Shown piece after piece: positions 8,399 to 17,091 of a DNA stretch of 54,399 bases. Numbering within the stretch: position 1 is the first letter of the stretch; each line of letters starts with the position of its first letter. Under the pieces are notes generated by a model. The model was given only the letters and a program-made list of their open reading frames with translations. It did not search any database and was not told the DNA's origin. The position numbers and the translations under genes were made by a program. Source of the stretch: an uncultured Slackia sp. (GTDB lineage: Bacteria; Actinomycetota; Coriobacteriia; Coriobacteriales; Eggerthellaceae); contig CAKUIK010000010.1 in assembly GCA_934661005.1 (NCBI GenBank), positions 1 to 54,399 of the forward strand, in the 5' to 3' direction.

Positions 8399-9523
8399 AT
8401 GAACAAGCACAGCATTCGATACGTCCTTATCCTTGTCGCGGCCATCGCTGCGGCAGCGCTTATCGTCGTTCGATTCGACGATGTGTGCGAGATTTTCTCA
8501 ACCGTATGCCAGGCATTGCAGCCGTTGGCGGTCGGCGCCGTCATGGCATACCTGCTCAACTTCATCGCGGCGAGCTTGGAATCGCGTTGGTTCCCCCGTT
8601 CGACGAACGTCTTTGTCGCCAAGAGCCGTCGCCCCATTTGCGTCATTTTGGCAATCGCAGCCGTTACGCTCGCGCTTGTCGCGCTCACCACGTTCGTGGG
8701 CAGCGAGTTTAAATCGGTCGGCGCGGCCATCATCAATGGCGTTTCCGAAGGCGCGACGATGGCCTCACAGGCGATTGCAAACATCCCCGGCGCCGAAAAG
8801 AGCATGCTCCTCGACAACACCACGTGGAGTTCAATCGGCGAGAAGGCTCTGGCGGCCGTAGGCGGAACCGACCAGGCGCTGCGCATCGTCGCTCAAACGA
8901 GCGGCGAGGTCGCTCACGTAACGCTGTCGGTTTTGCTCGGCATGATTTTCGCGCTGTACCTGCTGCTCGACAAAGACCGCGTGCATGCCGGCGCGATGCG
9001 CCTGACGACCCTTATCCCCAGCGATGAAGTGCGTGAACGCGTGCTGCACGCATGCTCCATCACCAACGATTGCTTCTCGCGCTTCATTCGCGGCCAATGC
9101 ATCGAAGCGGTTATTCTGGGCACGCTGTGCGCCATCGGCGGCACCATTTTCCATTTCCCCTATGCGGCCTCGATCGGCCTTATCGTGGGCGTGACCTCGC
9201 TCATCCCGTTCGCTGGCGCTTGGATTGGCGGCATCATGGGCGCCGCGATGATCCTGTCGCAAGACCCCTTGCAGGCAGTTCAGTTCATCATCTTCCTGAT
9301 TATTCTGCAGCAAATCGAAGGCCACCTCATTTACCCGAACGTGGTGGGACAGTCGGTAGGCCTGCCGAGCATTTGGGTGTTCGTGGCGGTTATCGCTGGC
9401 GGCTCGCTGTTCGGACTTTTGGGCGTGCTTTTGGGCGTACCCGTGATTTCCACTGCGCGCACGCTGCTCATGGAGTACTTCGCGAAAAAGGACGCTGAGC
9501 AAGAACCTGTTAAATGCTCGTAG
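8399..9523 (+). CDS. AI-2E family transporter (permease)
   Basis: About 374 residues of mostly hydrophobic sequence with some eight predicted membrane spans, including an early span (YVLILVAAIAAAALIVV) and the late paired spans typical of the family. The signature DxxxxIxP-like region is EGHLIYPNVVGQSVGLP near residue 325, preceded by LIPFAGAWIGGI. Family members are often called AI-2 exporters, but most have unknown cargo. The ATG at 8399 is preferred over one at 8345 because the extra residues are charged and not membrane-like. The last codons and stop lie inside a dispersed hairpin (9504-9535), so the terminator-like repeat forms the 3' end of the gene. Confidence 0.85.
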   Translation: MNKHSIRYVLILVAAIAAAALIVVRFDDVCEIFSTVCQALQPLAVGAVMAYLLNFIAASLESRWFPRSTNVFVAKSRRPICVILAIAAVTLALVALTTFVGSEFKSVGAAIINGVSEGATMASQAIANIPGAEKSMLLDNTTWSSIGEKALAAVGGTDQALRIVAQTSGEVAHVTLSVLLGMIFALYLLLDKDRVHAGAMRLTTLIPSDEVRERVLHACSITNDCFSRFIRGQCIEAVILGTLCAIGGTIFHFPYAASIGLIVGVTSLIPFAGAWIGGIMGAAMILSQDPLQAVQFIIFLIILQQIEGHLIYPNVVGQSVGLPSIWVFVAVIAGGSLFGLLGVLLGVPVISTARTLLMEYFAKKDAEQEPVKCS

Positions 9524-9535
9524 CGTTTAGCGGGT
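9504..9535 (+). repeat. Dispersed hairpin repeat, copy 1
   Basis: AACCTGTTAAATGCT, loop CGT, then AGCGTTTAGCGGGT. It is one of four hairpins in the window sharing the arm consensus ACCYGTTAAAYGCT. It spans the stop codon of the AI-2E transporter gene and lacks a T-run after it. Confidence 0.65.
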
Positions 9536-9638
9536 CGGCCGGCACCGACCGAACCGACCGGGCCGCCCGTGCCGGCCGAATCTCAGAACCCGCTCAATAA
9601 CCTGTTTAACGCCCAAGTAGCTGCAAGCCAATCTCCAT

Positions 9639-9671
9639 AACCGGTTAAACGCTGCGAGCGTTTAACCGGTT
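9639..9671. terminator. Dispersed hairpin repeat, copy 2 (perfect), between convergent genes
   Basis: A perfect 15-bp inverted repeat, AACCGGTTAAACGCT at 9639-9653 and its reverse complement at 9657-9671, with a GCG loop. It lies between the 3' ends of the AI-2E transporter and the minus-strand TetR gene, where a two-way terminator would be expected. A half-site (CCTGTTTAACG) lies at 9601-9611. Confidence 0.7.
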
Positions 9672-9696
9672 TGACAGATCAAGCCGACTCAAGGCG

Positions 9697-10434
9697 TTAC
9701 TGCGCCTGCAATTCCGCCTGATAGCCAGGCGCATCGGGGTGTTCGGGCCACGGCGGGGGAGCCATCACCGTCATATCGAGACGAAGCGTTTGCGCGATGA
9801 GCGTCGCGAGCTCTTCATCGGTGATGTCGGGCTTCGCCTTCATCATGCCCACAATGCCGAAAAGCACCAGGCCGAACGTCTCGGGAATCAGCTGAATGTC
9901 AATGGTTCGATACGCCATGTATTCCGACACGATGTAGTTCTGAATGCAAGCGACGCTCTCGCGCACAGCCCGCGTGGCAAATTGGTCGCGCATTCCCAGT
10001 TCCTCGAGCACACCGAACATGGGGCGCGGCTGCCCCGAGCTCGTATACAGCGTGCGTCGAAATGCTGCGACGCAGTTCTTCAGCTCTGAAGGCGTGTCGC
10101 CAAACGCGCGCAGCTCGTTCCACGTCGACACGCTTTCGACGATGTCTTCGAGGAAATCGTCGAGCACGGCCTCGATCACGGCCTGTTTATCGGGGAAATA
10201 GTAGTACACAAGGCTGCGGGCCACGTCGGCCTTGCGAGCGATGGCCGCCATGCTCGTGGCGGCCACGCCCTCGGTCTCGAACAGCTCGCGCGCCGCTTGC
10301 ATAATATCGCCGGCCGTACCACCCAACCGAACGCTTTCCCTTACCTGGCGCGTGACGTGATGCGGCAGGTCAGAAGCGAATTCGGGAATTGAAGCACTCT
10401 TTCGCGCCGGCACGGCGGCTCCTTCGTCTAACAT
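9697..10434 (-). CDS. TetR-family transcriptional regulator
   Basis: 245 residues. The DNA-binding helix-turn-helix is at about 38-85: IMQAARELFETEGVAATSMA, then IARKADVARSLVYYYFPDKQ, the standard TetR pattern. The N-terminal 35 residues are an extra tail before the first helix. The C-terminal ligand domain is not diagnostic. It is on the same strand as, and 45 nt downstream of, the paired membrane protein genes at 10480-12537, so it may be part of or regulate that unit. Confidence 0.88.
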   Translation of the reverse strand: MLDEGAAVPARKSASIPEFASDLPHHVTRQVRESVRLGGTAGDIMQAARELFETEGVAATSMAAIARKADVARSLVYYYFPDKQAVIEAVLDDFLEDIVESVSTWNELRAFGDTPSELKNCVAAFRRTLYTSSGQPRPMFGVLEELGMRDQFATRAVRESVACIQNYIVSEYMAYRTIDIQLIPETFGLVLFGIVGMMKAKPDITDEELATLIAQTLRLDMTVMAPPPWPEHPDAPGYQAELQAQ

Positions 10435-10479
10435 AGGGCCGCCGCACCAAACGCGATGCGCGCCCCCGAAGCACGCAGA

Positions 10480-11439
10480 TTAGCGATTTTCCTCAACGAC
10501 CTCTTGATAATTCTTAGTGTCATTATAGAGCTCGTCTTTCAGCGGGTTAAGCTTGCGCGCGCGAATTCGATGGAGCTGGTAGGCTGCAAGCGCCACGTTA
10601 GAGATAAGCGCAATCAGGCTCACGACGAAAAACGCGGTGGGATTGTGCGTTGTGGGGATTTCCGCAAACGTATAGAACTGCGGAAGCGCCATGGCGAGCA
10701 TCGCATAAAGGGCGAGCGTTTGCGCGCGATGCTGTAGCCACGCGCCACGCTTCGTGAAGAACGTGGGCACGGTGCAAGCAATGAGCAGCGCCAGACCCGT
10801 GTACGTGGAATGGTCGGACATGCAGTTATACGTGTACGCGAAATTCCACAGGTCATAAGCGATAATCCACATCCACAGCATGTCGGGCCAAATCATGTCG
10901 CGCGATTTGTCCTTCGAGATAAAAATGCCGAACCAGCCGCAAATGGTGATGATGTTCAAAATGCCGGCAATCGCGTTCATAATGTTCCAGGGGCCGGAAA
11001 TCATCCACACATGATCGACGATAGCGCCGTCCCACAGCCCATAGGCATACATCTGAACGTCGCGCACGACAGCTTCGCAAATATTGATTGCCAAAATAAG
11101 CGGCGGGAAGCACAGCGCCCATCGCTTCTCATACAAATGATGCTCGCGCCCGTCGGCGCCGCGCCATTTCACGAATCGCAGCGCCATAAAACCAACGCAC
11201 CCAGCCAAAGCCGAATATGTTTTGGCCCAGTTGAACCAGTTGCCCGTGCCATACTCGTTGCCAGGCGCGGCGGTGTGGGGCCATACGAAAATCGTGAACA
11301 CGACGGGCGCGACCACGAACAGCGCGACGCCGCCCCATACGCTCGTACGACCAAATTCGTTGAACGCCATAAGGGCGAACACGACGAACAGCCATATTGC
11401 CCACACCATAGGGTCAGATGCTTGATACAGAATGCCCAT
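10480..11439 (-). CDS. Multi-span membrane protein, paralogue of the next gene (DUF5692-like)
   Basis: 319 residues with about eight to nine hydrophobic spans. Conserved stretches shared with the adjacent protein include TIFVWPHTA, WVKTYS/WAKTYS, FPPLILAINICEA, GPWNIMNAIAGILN, IIAYDLWNFAYTYNCMSDHS and FFTKRGAWLQHRAQTLA. No Fe, heme or transporter motif is clear. I recall this type as the DUF5692 family but cannot verify it. The shared Trp/His/Asn-rich loops suggest a ligand or small-solute role. The gene follows its paralogue by 75 nt with GGAGG at its start, in an operon that ends near a TetR gene. Confidence 0.72.
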   Translation of the reverse strand: MGILYQASDPMVWAIWLFVVFALMAFNEFGRTSVWGGVALFVVAPVVFTIFVWPHTAAPGNEYGTGNWFNWAKTYSALAGCVGFMALRFVKWRGADGREHHLYEKRWALCFPPLILAINICEAVVRDVQMYAYGLWDGAIVDHVWMISGPWNIMNAIAGILNIITICGWFGIFISKDKSRDMIWPDMLWMWIIAYDLWNFAYTYNCMSDHSTYTGLALLIACTVPTFFTKRGAWLQHRAQTLALYAMLAMALPQFYTFAEIPTTHNPTAFFVVSLIALISNVALAAYQLHRIRARKLNPLKDELYNDTKNYQEVVEENR

Positions 11440-11514
11440 GGGCTTCCTCCTTGAATCGAACGACGCGCCGCCGCAGCCCTATGGAACGGCACGGCGACGC
11501 GTAAACTCCCTGCG

Positions 11515-12537
11515 CTAGGGGCGCTCAACCATAGTTTTCACGCGGCCCTTTTCATCCCACGCAGCAGCGTAGCCGAACTCCTCCAGGTTGGCCAAAGCGG
11601 CCTCGCGCTGACCTTCCGGAACGTCGATGCTTTCGAGGTATACCCGACGGAAGCCCGGGTTGTCGATATAAAGCTCTTGCTTGAAGGGGTTGCGCTTCTT
11701 CCCGAAAATCGTATAGGCCTGATAGACGAACACGCACACGTTGAAGATGAGCGCGATAGCCGAAATGGTCATATGCGCCGCGGGGTTGTTCGTTGAATGC
11801 ACCACGCACGCCGGGTGCAGGAAGAACCACGGCACCGTCATGGTCACAATCATGTTCACGGCAAGCGTACGAACGCGATGCTGGGCATAGGCGCCGCGCT
11901 TAATGAAGAACGCGGGAATCGTGCACGCCGCCAGAAGCACCAAGCCGCAATACATGGAGCGGTCGGAAACGCTGTTGTAGGTATAAGCGAAGTTCCACAG
12001 GTCGTAGCCAATGATCCAGAACCACAGCTGATCGGGCCAGACGTAGTCTTTCTTCTTGCCGCGACTAACGATAATTCCGAAGAAACCGCAGATGCACAAC
12101 GCGTTCAGAATGCCCGCGATGCCGTTCATCACGTTCCACGGGCCGCCGACCACCATATACCCGTCCACGATGCCGTTGACGCCCGTGAGCTGGAAGTCGC
12201 GAATGCATGCTTCAAGAATATTGATGGCGAAAATGATGGGCGGAATGCACACGATATATTTCTTCTGGAAAGCGGGGAAGTACACGATGAGCCATCCAAG
12301 AATCGCACCCGCGAGACACGAATACGTTTTCACCCACTGGAACCACGTGCCCGCGCCCGTGCCTTCGACGGCGGTATGGGGCCAAACGAAAATGGTCAAG
12401 GCGAGCGGCAGCGCAATGAAGATTGCGGCGCCGACCCATTTGTTGAGGCGAGAGAGTTCGTTCATGCCAATCAGAAATACCAGATAGAGCAGAACGCTCA
12501 CAATCGCCGTCGCCGAAAGCGGCTCGTAGAAGAACAT
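11515..12537 (-). CDS. Multi-span membrane protein, paralogue of the previous gene (DUF5692-like)
   Basis: 340 residues from ATG at 12537 (MFFYEPLSATAIVSVLLYLV), preceded on the minus strand by AGGGGAA. The open frame extends much further upstream, but that part is compositionally unlike the rest. It shares collinear motifs with the adjacent paralogue: IFVWPHTAV, WVKTYSCLAG, CIPPIIFAINILEA, GPWNVMNGIAGILN, IIGYDLWNFAYTYNSVSDRS and FFIKRGAYAQHRVRTLA. It has a longer C-terminal tail (about 45 residues) ending VKTMVERP. Tandem duplication followed by divergence is the likely origin, and the two may form a heterodimer. Function is unknown. Confidence 0.72.
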   Translation of the reverse strand: MFFYEPLSATAIVSVLLYLVFLIGMNELSRLNKWVGAAIFIALPLALTIFVWPHTAVEGTGAGTWFQWVKTYSCLAGAILGWLIVYFPAFQKKYIVCIPPIIFAINILEACIRDFQLTGVNGIVDGYMVVGGPWNVMNGIAGILNALCICGFFGIIVSRGKKKDYVWPDQLWFWIIGYDLWNFAYTYNSVSDRSMYCGLVLLAACTIPAFFIKRGAYAQHRVRTLAVNMIVTMTVPWFFLHPACVVHSTNNPAAHMTISAIALIFNVCVFVYQAYTIFGKKRNPFKQELYIDNPGFRRVYLESIDVPEGQREAALANLEEFGYAAAWDEKGRVKTMVERP

Positions 12538-12899
12538 GACGGTTCCCCTTTCCCTCTTGTGTGCTTGCGAACCGCCTCGAGGGGCCGTATCCCCAACGGA
12601 CCTCGATTGCAGGGGTTCGCTTCTTGCCCGCAGTGTAACAAGGGGATTTTTCGTTGGTTTGACGTTTCTTGGTTGATTCGTCAAAGCAAAGGCAGGGAGA
12701 TTCGGTTGGGGGCTTTGGTTTCCCGTTCCACGCCGACGCACACGATGTTCCGTGACGCAATCCAATATCGCCGCACGTGCCGCAAGGCCGCTAACGGGAA
12801 AGAACGATTTCCCCGCAGGCACGCATGATAAGCTGGTTCCTCGGCTGCTGCATCCGGTTAACCCAGCGCCGAAGCAATCGGAACCGAACAGAACCCCAA

Positions 12900-12931
12900 A
12901 ACTTGTTAAACGCTCCGAGCATTTAACAGGT
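12900..12931. repeat. Dispersed hairpin repeat, copy 3, in a divergent intergenic region
   Basis: AACTTGTTAAACGCT, loop CCG, AGCATTTAACAGGT. It has the same arm consensus as copies 1, 2 and 4, but here it lies 34 nt upstream of the start at 12966 and between divergent genes. It cannot be the 3' terminator of either neighbour, so it may act as an attenuator, a binding site, or be a mobile REP-like unit. Confidence 0.65.
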
Positions 12932-12965
12932 CGTCGCAACAACGAAAGAAATAAGGCATCATCCC

Positions 12966-13424
12966 ATGGAATTTCCCAAGGCAAAAAAGATGGCGAAGCG
13001 CACGATCGACCTCGTGCACCTTACGGCCGCATCCGTATGGCTCGGAGGATTCGCCGTGCTTTTCGCGCTCAGCCTCGATGGCGGCGCCTCGCTTGGGCTA
13101 TCCTGCGCTGACACACAGCTCACTATCGAAGCATTCCGTCAGATAATCATCGTGCCATGCATCCCATTCCTTATGGCGACGGCCGTGCTGTACGGCATCT
13201 CAACACCATGGGGTTTCGCGAAACACGGTTGGGTCGTCGCGAAATGGGCGCTCAGCGTGGCAGTTATCGTGGGCTTCGCGATTTTGCCGCACACAGCGGC
13301 ATCGGTCGGTGCGGCGCTCGCGTGTGTAATCGCGCTCTTCGCGATTTCCGTCTATAAGCCTGGCGTGAAGAAGTCGAAGGCAAAAAACGGGAAAGCGAAG
13401 GCAGGGAAAGCAACCAACGCGTAG
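12966..13424 (+). CDS. Small membrane protein of unknown function
   Basis: 152 residues with about four predicted spans: LTAASVWLGGFAVLFALSL, IIIVPCIPFLMATAVLYGI, VAKWALSVAVIVGFAIL and VGAALACVIALFAISVY. The C-terminal 20 residues are a Lys/Ala-rich cytoplasmic tail (KSKAKNGKAKAGKATNA). The early His and Trp in DLVHLTAASVWLGG resemble small DUF2269/CopD-like membrane proteins, where such residues may bind metal or heme, but this is weak. It is transcribed away from the paralogous membrane gene pair. Confidence 0.7.
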   Translation: MEFPKAKKMAKRTIDLVHLTAASVWLGGFAVLFALSLDGGASLGLSCADTQLTIEAFRQIIIVPCIPFLMATAVLYGISTPWGFAKHGWVVAKWALSVAVIVGFAILPHTAASVGAALACVIALFAISVYKPGVKKSKAKNGKAKAGKATNA

Positions 13425-13483
13425 GCAGAACGTATTCGCAATGAAAGCAGGACAGTCCTTCAGCGCCGGGGCGCCTATGCAGC

Positions 13484-14146
13484 CTATTCCTCGGGCGTGC
13501 GCCACTCGCAAGGGTCGGGCGCCGAAAGGGCGCGAATGCCTGCGATAATAATCTCGATGCCATCATGAAACGCCTGGTCAGAATAGGCACCCTCAACGGT
13601 TTCCACCCACTCTGGCACATCGGCGGGAATCTTGATTTCGTCATCGTGAAGTGCATTGATCATATGCACTTCGTTAATCACGAACCCGCTGAGGAACGCA
13701 TCGATAATGCGCCAGAAGCGTTCGAGCACTTCTTGGGGAATGCCCTGATCGTGATGCAGCTTTTGCACGCTTTCGGTATGGGCTCGCAAGGCGGGGGAAA
13801 GCGCCGTGACTTTGATGTTGAACAGGCATGCGCGCGCATGGCGAACATGCATCGCGCGAATTGAGGCGGTTGTCCTTCGCACGGTGTCGTCCCAGCGCTC
13901 GCCCGGAATGGGAGACGTATCTACCTCGGAAAACGCCAAGGCAAACGCACCTTGCTGAATATCCCCGATCGAGGCGCAATGGCGATAAAGCGCCATTGGG
14001 GTCTTCCCGAGCGCCGCGGCGATTTTTCGCGCAGACGCGTTCTCGATACCTTCTTCGTCGGCAATCTCAAGCGCCTTCGCATAAATAATCTCGGGCGTGA
14101 GCGGGGCAGACGCCTCGCCGTTTTCTGTGCTCGTTACAGTCGCCAT
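13484..14146 (-). CDS. TetR-family transcriptional regulator
   Basis: 220 residues. The HTH is at about 19-65: IIYAKALEIADEEGIENASA, then RKIAAALGKTPMALYRHCAS, a good TetR DNA-binding domain. The C-terminal domain is of the tetracycline-repressor C-terminal type by general pattern only. It is divergent from the flavoprotein gene at 14323. The shared 176-nt gap holds a promoter and a perfect 15-bp palindrome, so this regulator is the obvious candidate to control the flavoprotein gene. Confidence 0.86.
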   Translation of the reverse strand: MATVTSTENGEASAPLTPEIIYAKALEIADEEGIENASARKIAAALGKTPMALYRHCASIGDIQQGAFALAFSEVDTSPIPGERWDDTVRRTTASIRAMHVRHARACLFNIKVTALSPALRAHTESVQKLHHDQGIPQEVLERFWRIIDAFLSGFVINEVHMINALHDDEIKIPADVPEWVETVEGAYSDQAFHDGIEIIIAGIRALSAPDPCEWRTPEE

Positions 14147-14235
14147 TATTCCTCAACGCCTTATGTCGGGGACCACTTGACAAGCGATAGTAGCACCTAT
14201 GCGCGCTCGACCAGGACTCAATCGAAAAAACCCTA

Positions 14236-14264
14236 TTGCTTCCATTACGTCTACGGCGTATACT
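14236..14264 (+). promoter_or_regulatory. Promoter of the flavoprotein gene
   Basis: TTGCTT at 14236-14241, a 17-nt spacer, and TATACT at 14259-14264. This is a good housekeeping-sigma match placed 59 nt before the ATG at 14323. Confidence 0.6.
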
Positions 14265-14275
14265 ACACCTCGCAG

Positions 14276-14290
14276 GTCTACATTGTAGAC
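14276..14290. promoter_or_regulatory. Palindromic operator candidate
   Basis: GTCTACATTGTAGAC is a perfect dyad (6-bp arms, 3-nt centre) placed at the expected transcription start downstream of the -10 box. A repressor bound here would block the flavoprotein promoter. The divergent TetR regulator at 13484-14146 is the natural candidate. Confidence 0.55.
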
Positions 14291-14322
14291 ATTGAAGGGA
14301 ATTCTACAAGGGAGGAATTCAG

Positions 14323-16305
14323 ATGAACGAGAACAATGAGGTCAAGGGCGCCTTCACACGTCGTAACTTCATGAAGGGCGCATTGGCTGCCGCAGCCGCC
14401 ATGGGCGTCGGCGCCGTCGCTTCCGGCTGCGCGCCTGCGGGCGACAGCGGCAAGAAAAGCGCTGCCACCACGGCCGAAAGCACCGCTACCGCCGACTACC
14501 AGAACATCTACAAAGACGGCGTGAGCCTTATGCCTTCGCGCAAAGCTCCTTGCCCCGGCCCCCGCGGCCCGGTCGCATTCGAGTCGCGCGAAATCGCCGC
14601 GAGCGAAATCAAGCGCACCGAAGACTTCGACGTCGTCGTCGTTGGCGCTGGCGTCGGCGGCCTGATCGCTGGCCTGAAGGCAGCCGACCTGGGCGCGAAC
14701 GTGCTTATTCTTGAGAAGATGACCCGCGGCCGCGGCTGCTTCGAGTGCTTCGGCGCCGTGAACGCGAAGTGCCAGGAAGGCACCGAGATTGACAAGACCG
14801 CGTTGCTCGACGAAATTTATCGCTCCGCGTACTACCGCACGCGCCCTGAGCCCGCGCGCGTCTACGCCGACCGCTCGGGCGAGGCCACCGATTTCTGGCA
14901 GGAAATGCTCGACAAGGGCGCCAACGGCTTTGTGATCACCAAGGTTGAGCAGCAGCCGTCCACCTCTGGCTTCCCGGCAACCACGCCCCTCATCGACACC
15001 GAGCTCGGCTTCTACGATTCCCCGGCTCTGCCGCCCGATGCCGGCGTTCGTTCCGGCCTTTCCGGCGTGTACGTCTGCCTCGAAATGCAAGACGTCGCCA
15101 AAACCGCTTACGACACCGTTGACCTGCGCTTCTCCACGCCTGCGGTGCAGCTTACGACCGCTTCCGACGGCAGCGTGACCGGCGTTATCGCCCGCGACGC
15201 CGATGGCTACTTCCAGGCTAACGCGAGCAAGGGCGTCATTCTCGCCACGGGCGGCTACGATGCCAACCCCGAGATGATGCAGGCCTGGACGCGCGTCGAA
15301 GATTACGCATATTCCAGCTGGTGGAACCCTGCATGGGGCACCACGGGCGATGGCCATATGATGGGCCTGGCGATTGGCGCGCAAATGGACCCCATTCCGC
15401 ACCCCGTCATGAACTTCCGTTGGGGCACCCCCGACTCGTTCGCCGACTTCCGCACCTGGACCGCAATTTACCTCGGCATCCTCGTCAACGGCCGCGGCAA
15501 GCGTTTCGTTCGCGAAGACGCTCCGTTCCAGGTTGTCTCCAACGCTCAGAATGCCCAGCCCGGCTACGGCAAGAACTGCTGGTACATCTTCGATGAAGGC
15601 ATGATCATGGGCATGGAAGATGCCATTGACGAGTTCGAGCAGAAGGGCTGGCTGTTCGAGGGCGCTTCCGTCGAGGAGCTCGCCAACGCCGCTGGCATCG
15701 ACGCGGAAGGCCTGAAGGCCGAGATCGATCGTTACATGGCGTTCTACATGGCCGGCAAAGATGAAGACTTCGGTCGCGACGTGAAGATGACCGCGCCGTT
15801 TACCGGCGGTCGCCTGTTCGCCTTCACCACGAACTCGAACATCCTCGCTACCGTGGGTGGCCTGTGCATCGACGAGAACTGCAGCGTTCTCGACGTGAAC
15901 GACAATCCCATCAAGGGCCTGTTCGCATGCGGCAACGCTTCCGGCAGCTTCTTCAGCGGCAACTACCCGCGCCACATTCCTGGTACCTCGGTCGGCCGCG
16001 CCGTAACCTTCGGCTACGTGGCTGCCGAAAGCGCCGTGAACGGCACGCTGGGCAAGGGCGCCAAGATCGACGGCAACGCTCCTGAGCTGGCTGTGTATGG
16101 CGAAGGCGATCCCGTGACCGAAGACCAGCGAAAGTCGTTCGAGAGCATGGGCGTTTGGGATCCGTACAACCCGATTCACGGCTCGAGCCTCGACTACACC
16201 CCCGAGCAGCTCGGCGGCATCCCCGACGCATGCGACAACTGCCACGAGTACGCTCAGGGCAAGCCCACCGTTGGCGATGGCATGACCTGGAAAGCCGACA
16301 AATAG
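14323..16305 (+). CDS. Exported FAD-dependent reductase (fumarate reductase/flavocytochrome c type)
   Basis: 660 residues. A Tat signal (TRRNFMKG, residues 10-17) leads to a lipobox-like ASGC at about 43-46. The FAD-binding site is at about 104-135 (DVVVVGAGVGGLIAG), with the family's second glycine motif ILATGGYDANPEMM near 306. The flavin C-terminal part follows (GGLCIDENCSVLDVNDNPIKGLFACGNASG, whose substrings match fumarate reductase-type enzymes). It should reduce an organic acceptor outside the membrane. The last 25 residues include ACDNCHEY, a CxxCH c-heme motif, with no other heme motif in the protein. GGGAGGAATTC precedes the ATG. Substrate is unknown. Confidence 0.88.
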   Translation: MNENNEVKGAFTRRNFMKGALAAAAAMGVGAVASGCAPAGDSGKKSAATTAESTATADYQNIYKDGVSLMPSRKAPCPGPRGPVAFESREIAASEIKRTEDFDVVVVGAGVGGLIAGLKAADLGANVLILEKMTRGRGCFECFGAVNAKCQEGTEIDKTALLDEIYRSAYYRTRPEPARVYADRSGEATDFWQEMLDKGANGFVITKVEQQPSTSGFPATTPLIDTELGFYDSPALPPDAGVRSGLSGVYVCLEMQDVAKTAYDTVDLRFSTPAVQLTTASDGSVTGVIARDADGYFQANASKGVILATGGYDANPEMMQAWTRVEDYAYSSWWNPAWGTTGDGHMMGLAIGAQMDPIPHPVMNFRWGTPDSFADFRTWTAIYLGILVNGRGKRFVREDAPFQVVSNAQNAQPGYGKNCWYIFDEGMIMGMEDAIDEFEQKGWLFEGASVEELANAAGIDAEGLKAEIDRYMAFYMAGKDEDFGRDVKMTAPFTGGRLFAFTTNSNILATVGGLCIDENCSVLDVNDNPIKGLFACGNASGSFFSGNYPRHIPGTSVGRAVTFGYVAAESAVNGTLGKGAKIDGNAPELAVYGEGDPVTEDQRKSFESMGVWDPYNPIHGSSLDYTPEQLGGIPDACDNCHEYAQGKPTVGDGMTWKADK

Positions 16306-16417
16306 TCGCTTGCTGAACTAACCCCTCCAAACCCCTCTTTAAACCCCTCCCAAGGGCCGAACGATTCGGGCGGCGCCTCGCTTGCTGGGGCGCGGCCCAA
16401 TGAAACCTAGGCCAGCC

Positions 16418-16453
16418 AAAAGCCGACTCTGAATTTCCCCAGGGTCGGCTTTT
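16418..16453. terminator. Two-way rho-independent terminator
   Basis: AAAAGCCGAC (16418-16427) and GTCGGCTTTT (16444-16453) form a 10-bp stem ending in U-runs on both strands, between the flavoprotein gene and the convergent MerR gene. Confidence 0.8.
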
Positions 16454-16544
16454 CGGTTTGAACGGGAAGAAACCAGAGCTCGCAGGGAATGGAGGTGGGA
16501 GAGAAAGGCGCGCGTTCAGACGGCGCGTTCGACTCTGAGCGACT

Positions 16545-16982
16545 TTATGAATGCGCCTCGTCGTAGAGCTCTTGGATGCCTTCCGGCAAGCCGTCACGCA
16601 ACATTGCTTTGAGCCGGTCTTCGTCCCCATCGTGAAGCGCGGTCTCGTAATACCAGCATTTGAACCTCACCATCGCAAGGGCCTTCTGCAGCCGTGCGAT
16701 TTCCTCTTCTGCTTGCGCGCGGCGCGCCTCAAACAACGCCTTGCGGTCGGCATAGGACGCAGGCCCTTCTTGCACCATCGAGACGAACTTCTTGATGTCC
16801 TTGATTTCGAGACCCGTTTTCTTCAGGCAATCGATAATGCGCAGCAGTTCGAGTTCGTCTTCATCGAATTGACGAATGCTGCCCGCGCGTTTCAGGTTGG
16901 GGAAGAGCCCTTCCTTATCGTAATAGCGCAGCGTGGAAACCGGAATGTCGAACATCTCCGAAACCTGCCCAATGGTGTACAT
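16545..16982 (-). CDS. MerR-family regulator (AdhR-like) of the adjacent alcohol dehydrogenase
   Basis: 145 residues starting MYTIGQVSEMFDIPVSTLRY, then YDKEGLFP, the MerR winged helix. A long dimerisation coiled coil follows at about 75-118 (ADRKALFEARRAQAEEEI and beyond). There is one cysteine in DCLKKTG near 62 and one in FKCWYY near 111. These are few for metal sensing, so aldehyde or electrophile sensing of the AdhR kind is likelier. It diverges from the iron alcohol dehydrogenase at 17092, and a dyad with a 19-bp promoter spacer lies between them. Confidence 0.88.
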   Translation of the reverse strand: MYTIGQVSEMFDIPVSTLRYYDKEGLFPNLKRAGSIRQFDEDELELLRIIDCLKKTGLEIKDIKKFVSMVQEGPASYADRKALFEARRAQAEEEIARLQKALAMVRFKCWYYETALHDGDEDRLKAMLRDGLPEGIQELYDEAHS

Positions 16983-17010
16983 GCCGCTTCCTTTCGAAAA
17001 TATTCCAAAA

Positions 17011-17045
17011 ACCCTTGACCTAAAGTCAGGTTGAGGGTCTACGGT
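17011..17045 (+). promoter_or_regulatory. MerR-type promoter/operator
   Basis: TTGACC at 17015-17020 and TACGGT at 17040-17045 are separated by 19 nt, the over-long spacer that MerR activators correct. An imperfect dyad overlaps it: ACCCTTGACCT (17011-17021), six bases, AGGTTGAGGGT (17028-17038). Confidence 0.78.
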
Positions 17046-17091
17046 AAAGCCATTCTACCAAGCAAGCCCGTAGGATGAAAGGAAGAAACGC

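Noticed and set aside
14278..16245. A 655-codon minus-strand open frame across the flavoprotein gene
   Set aside because: Same reason: the plus strand has Tat, FAD and CxxCH motifs; the minus frame is Ala/Val/Gly/His-rich with no motif.
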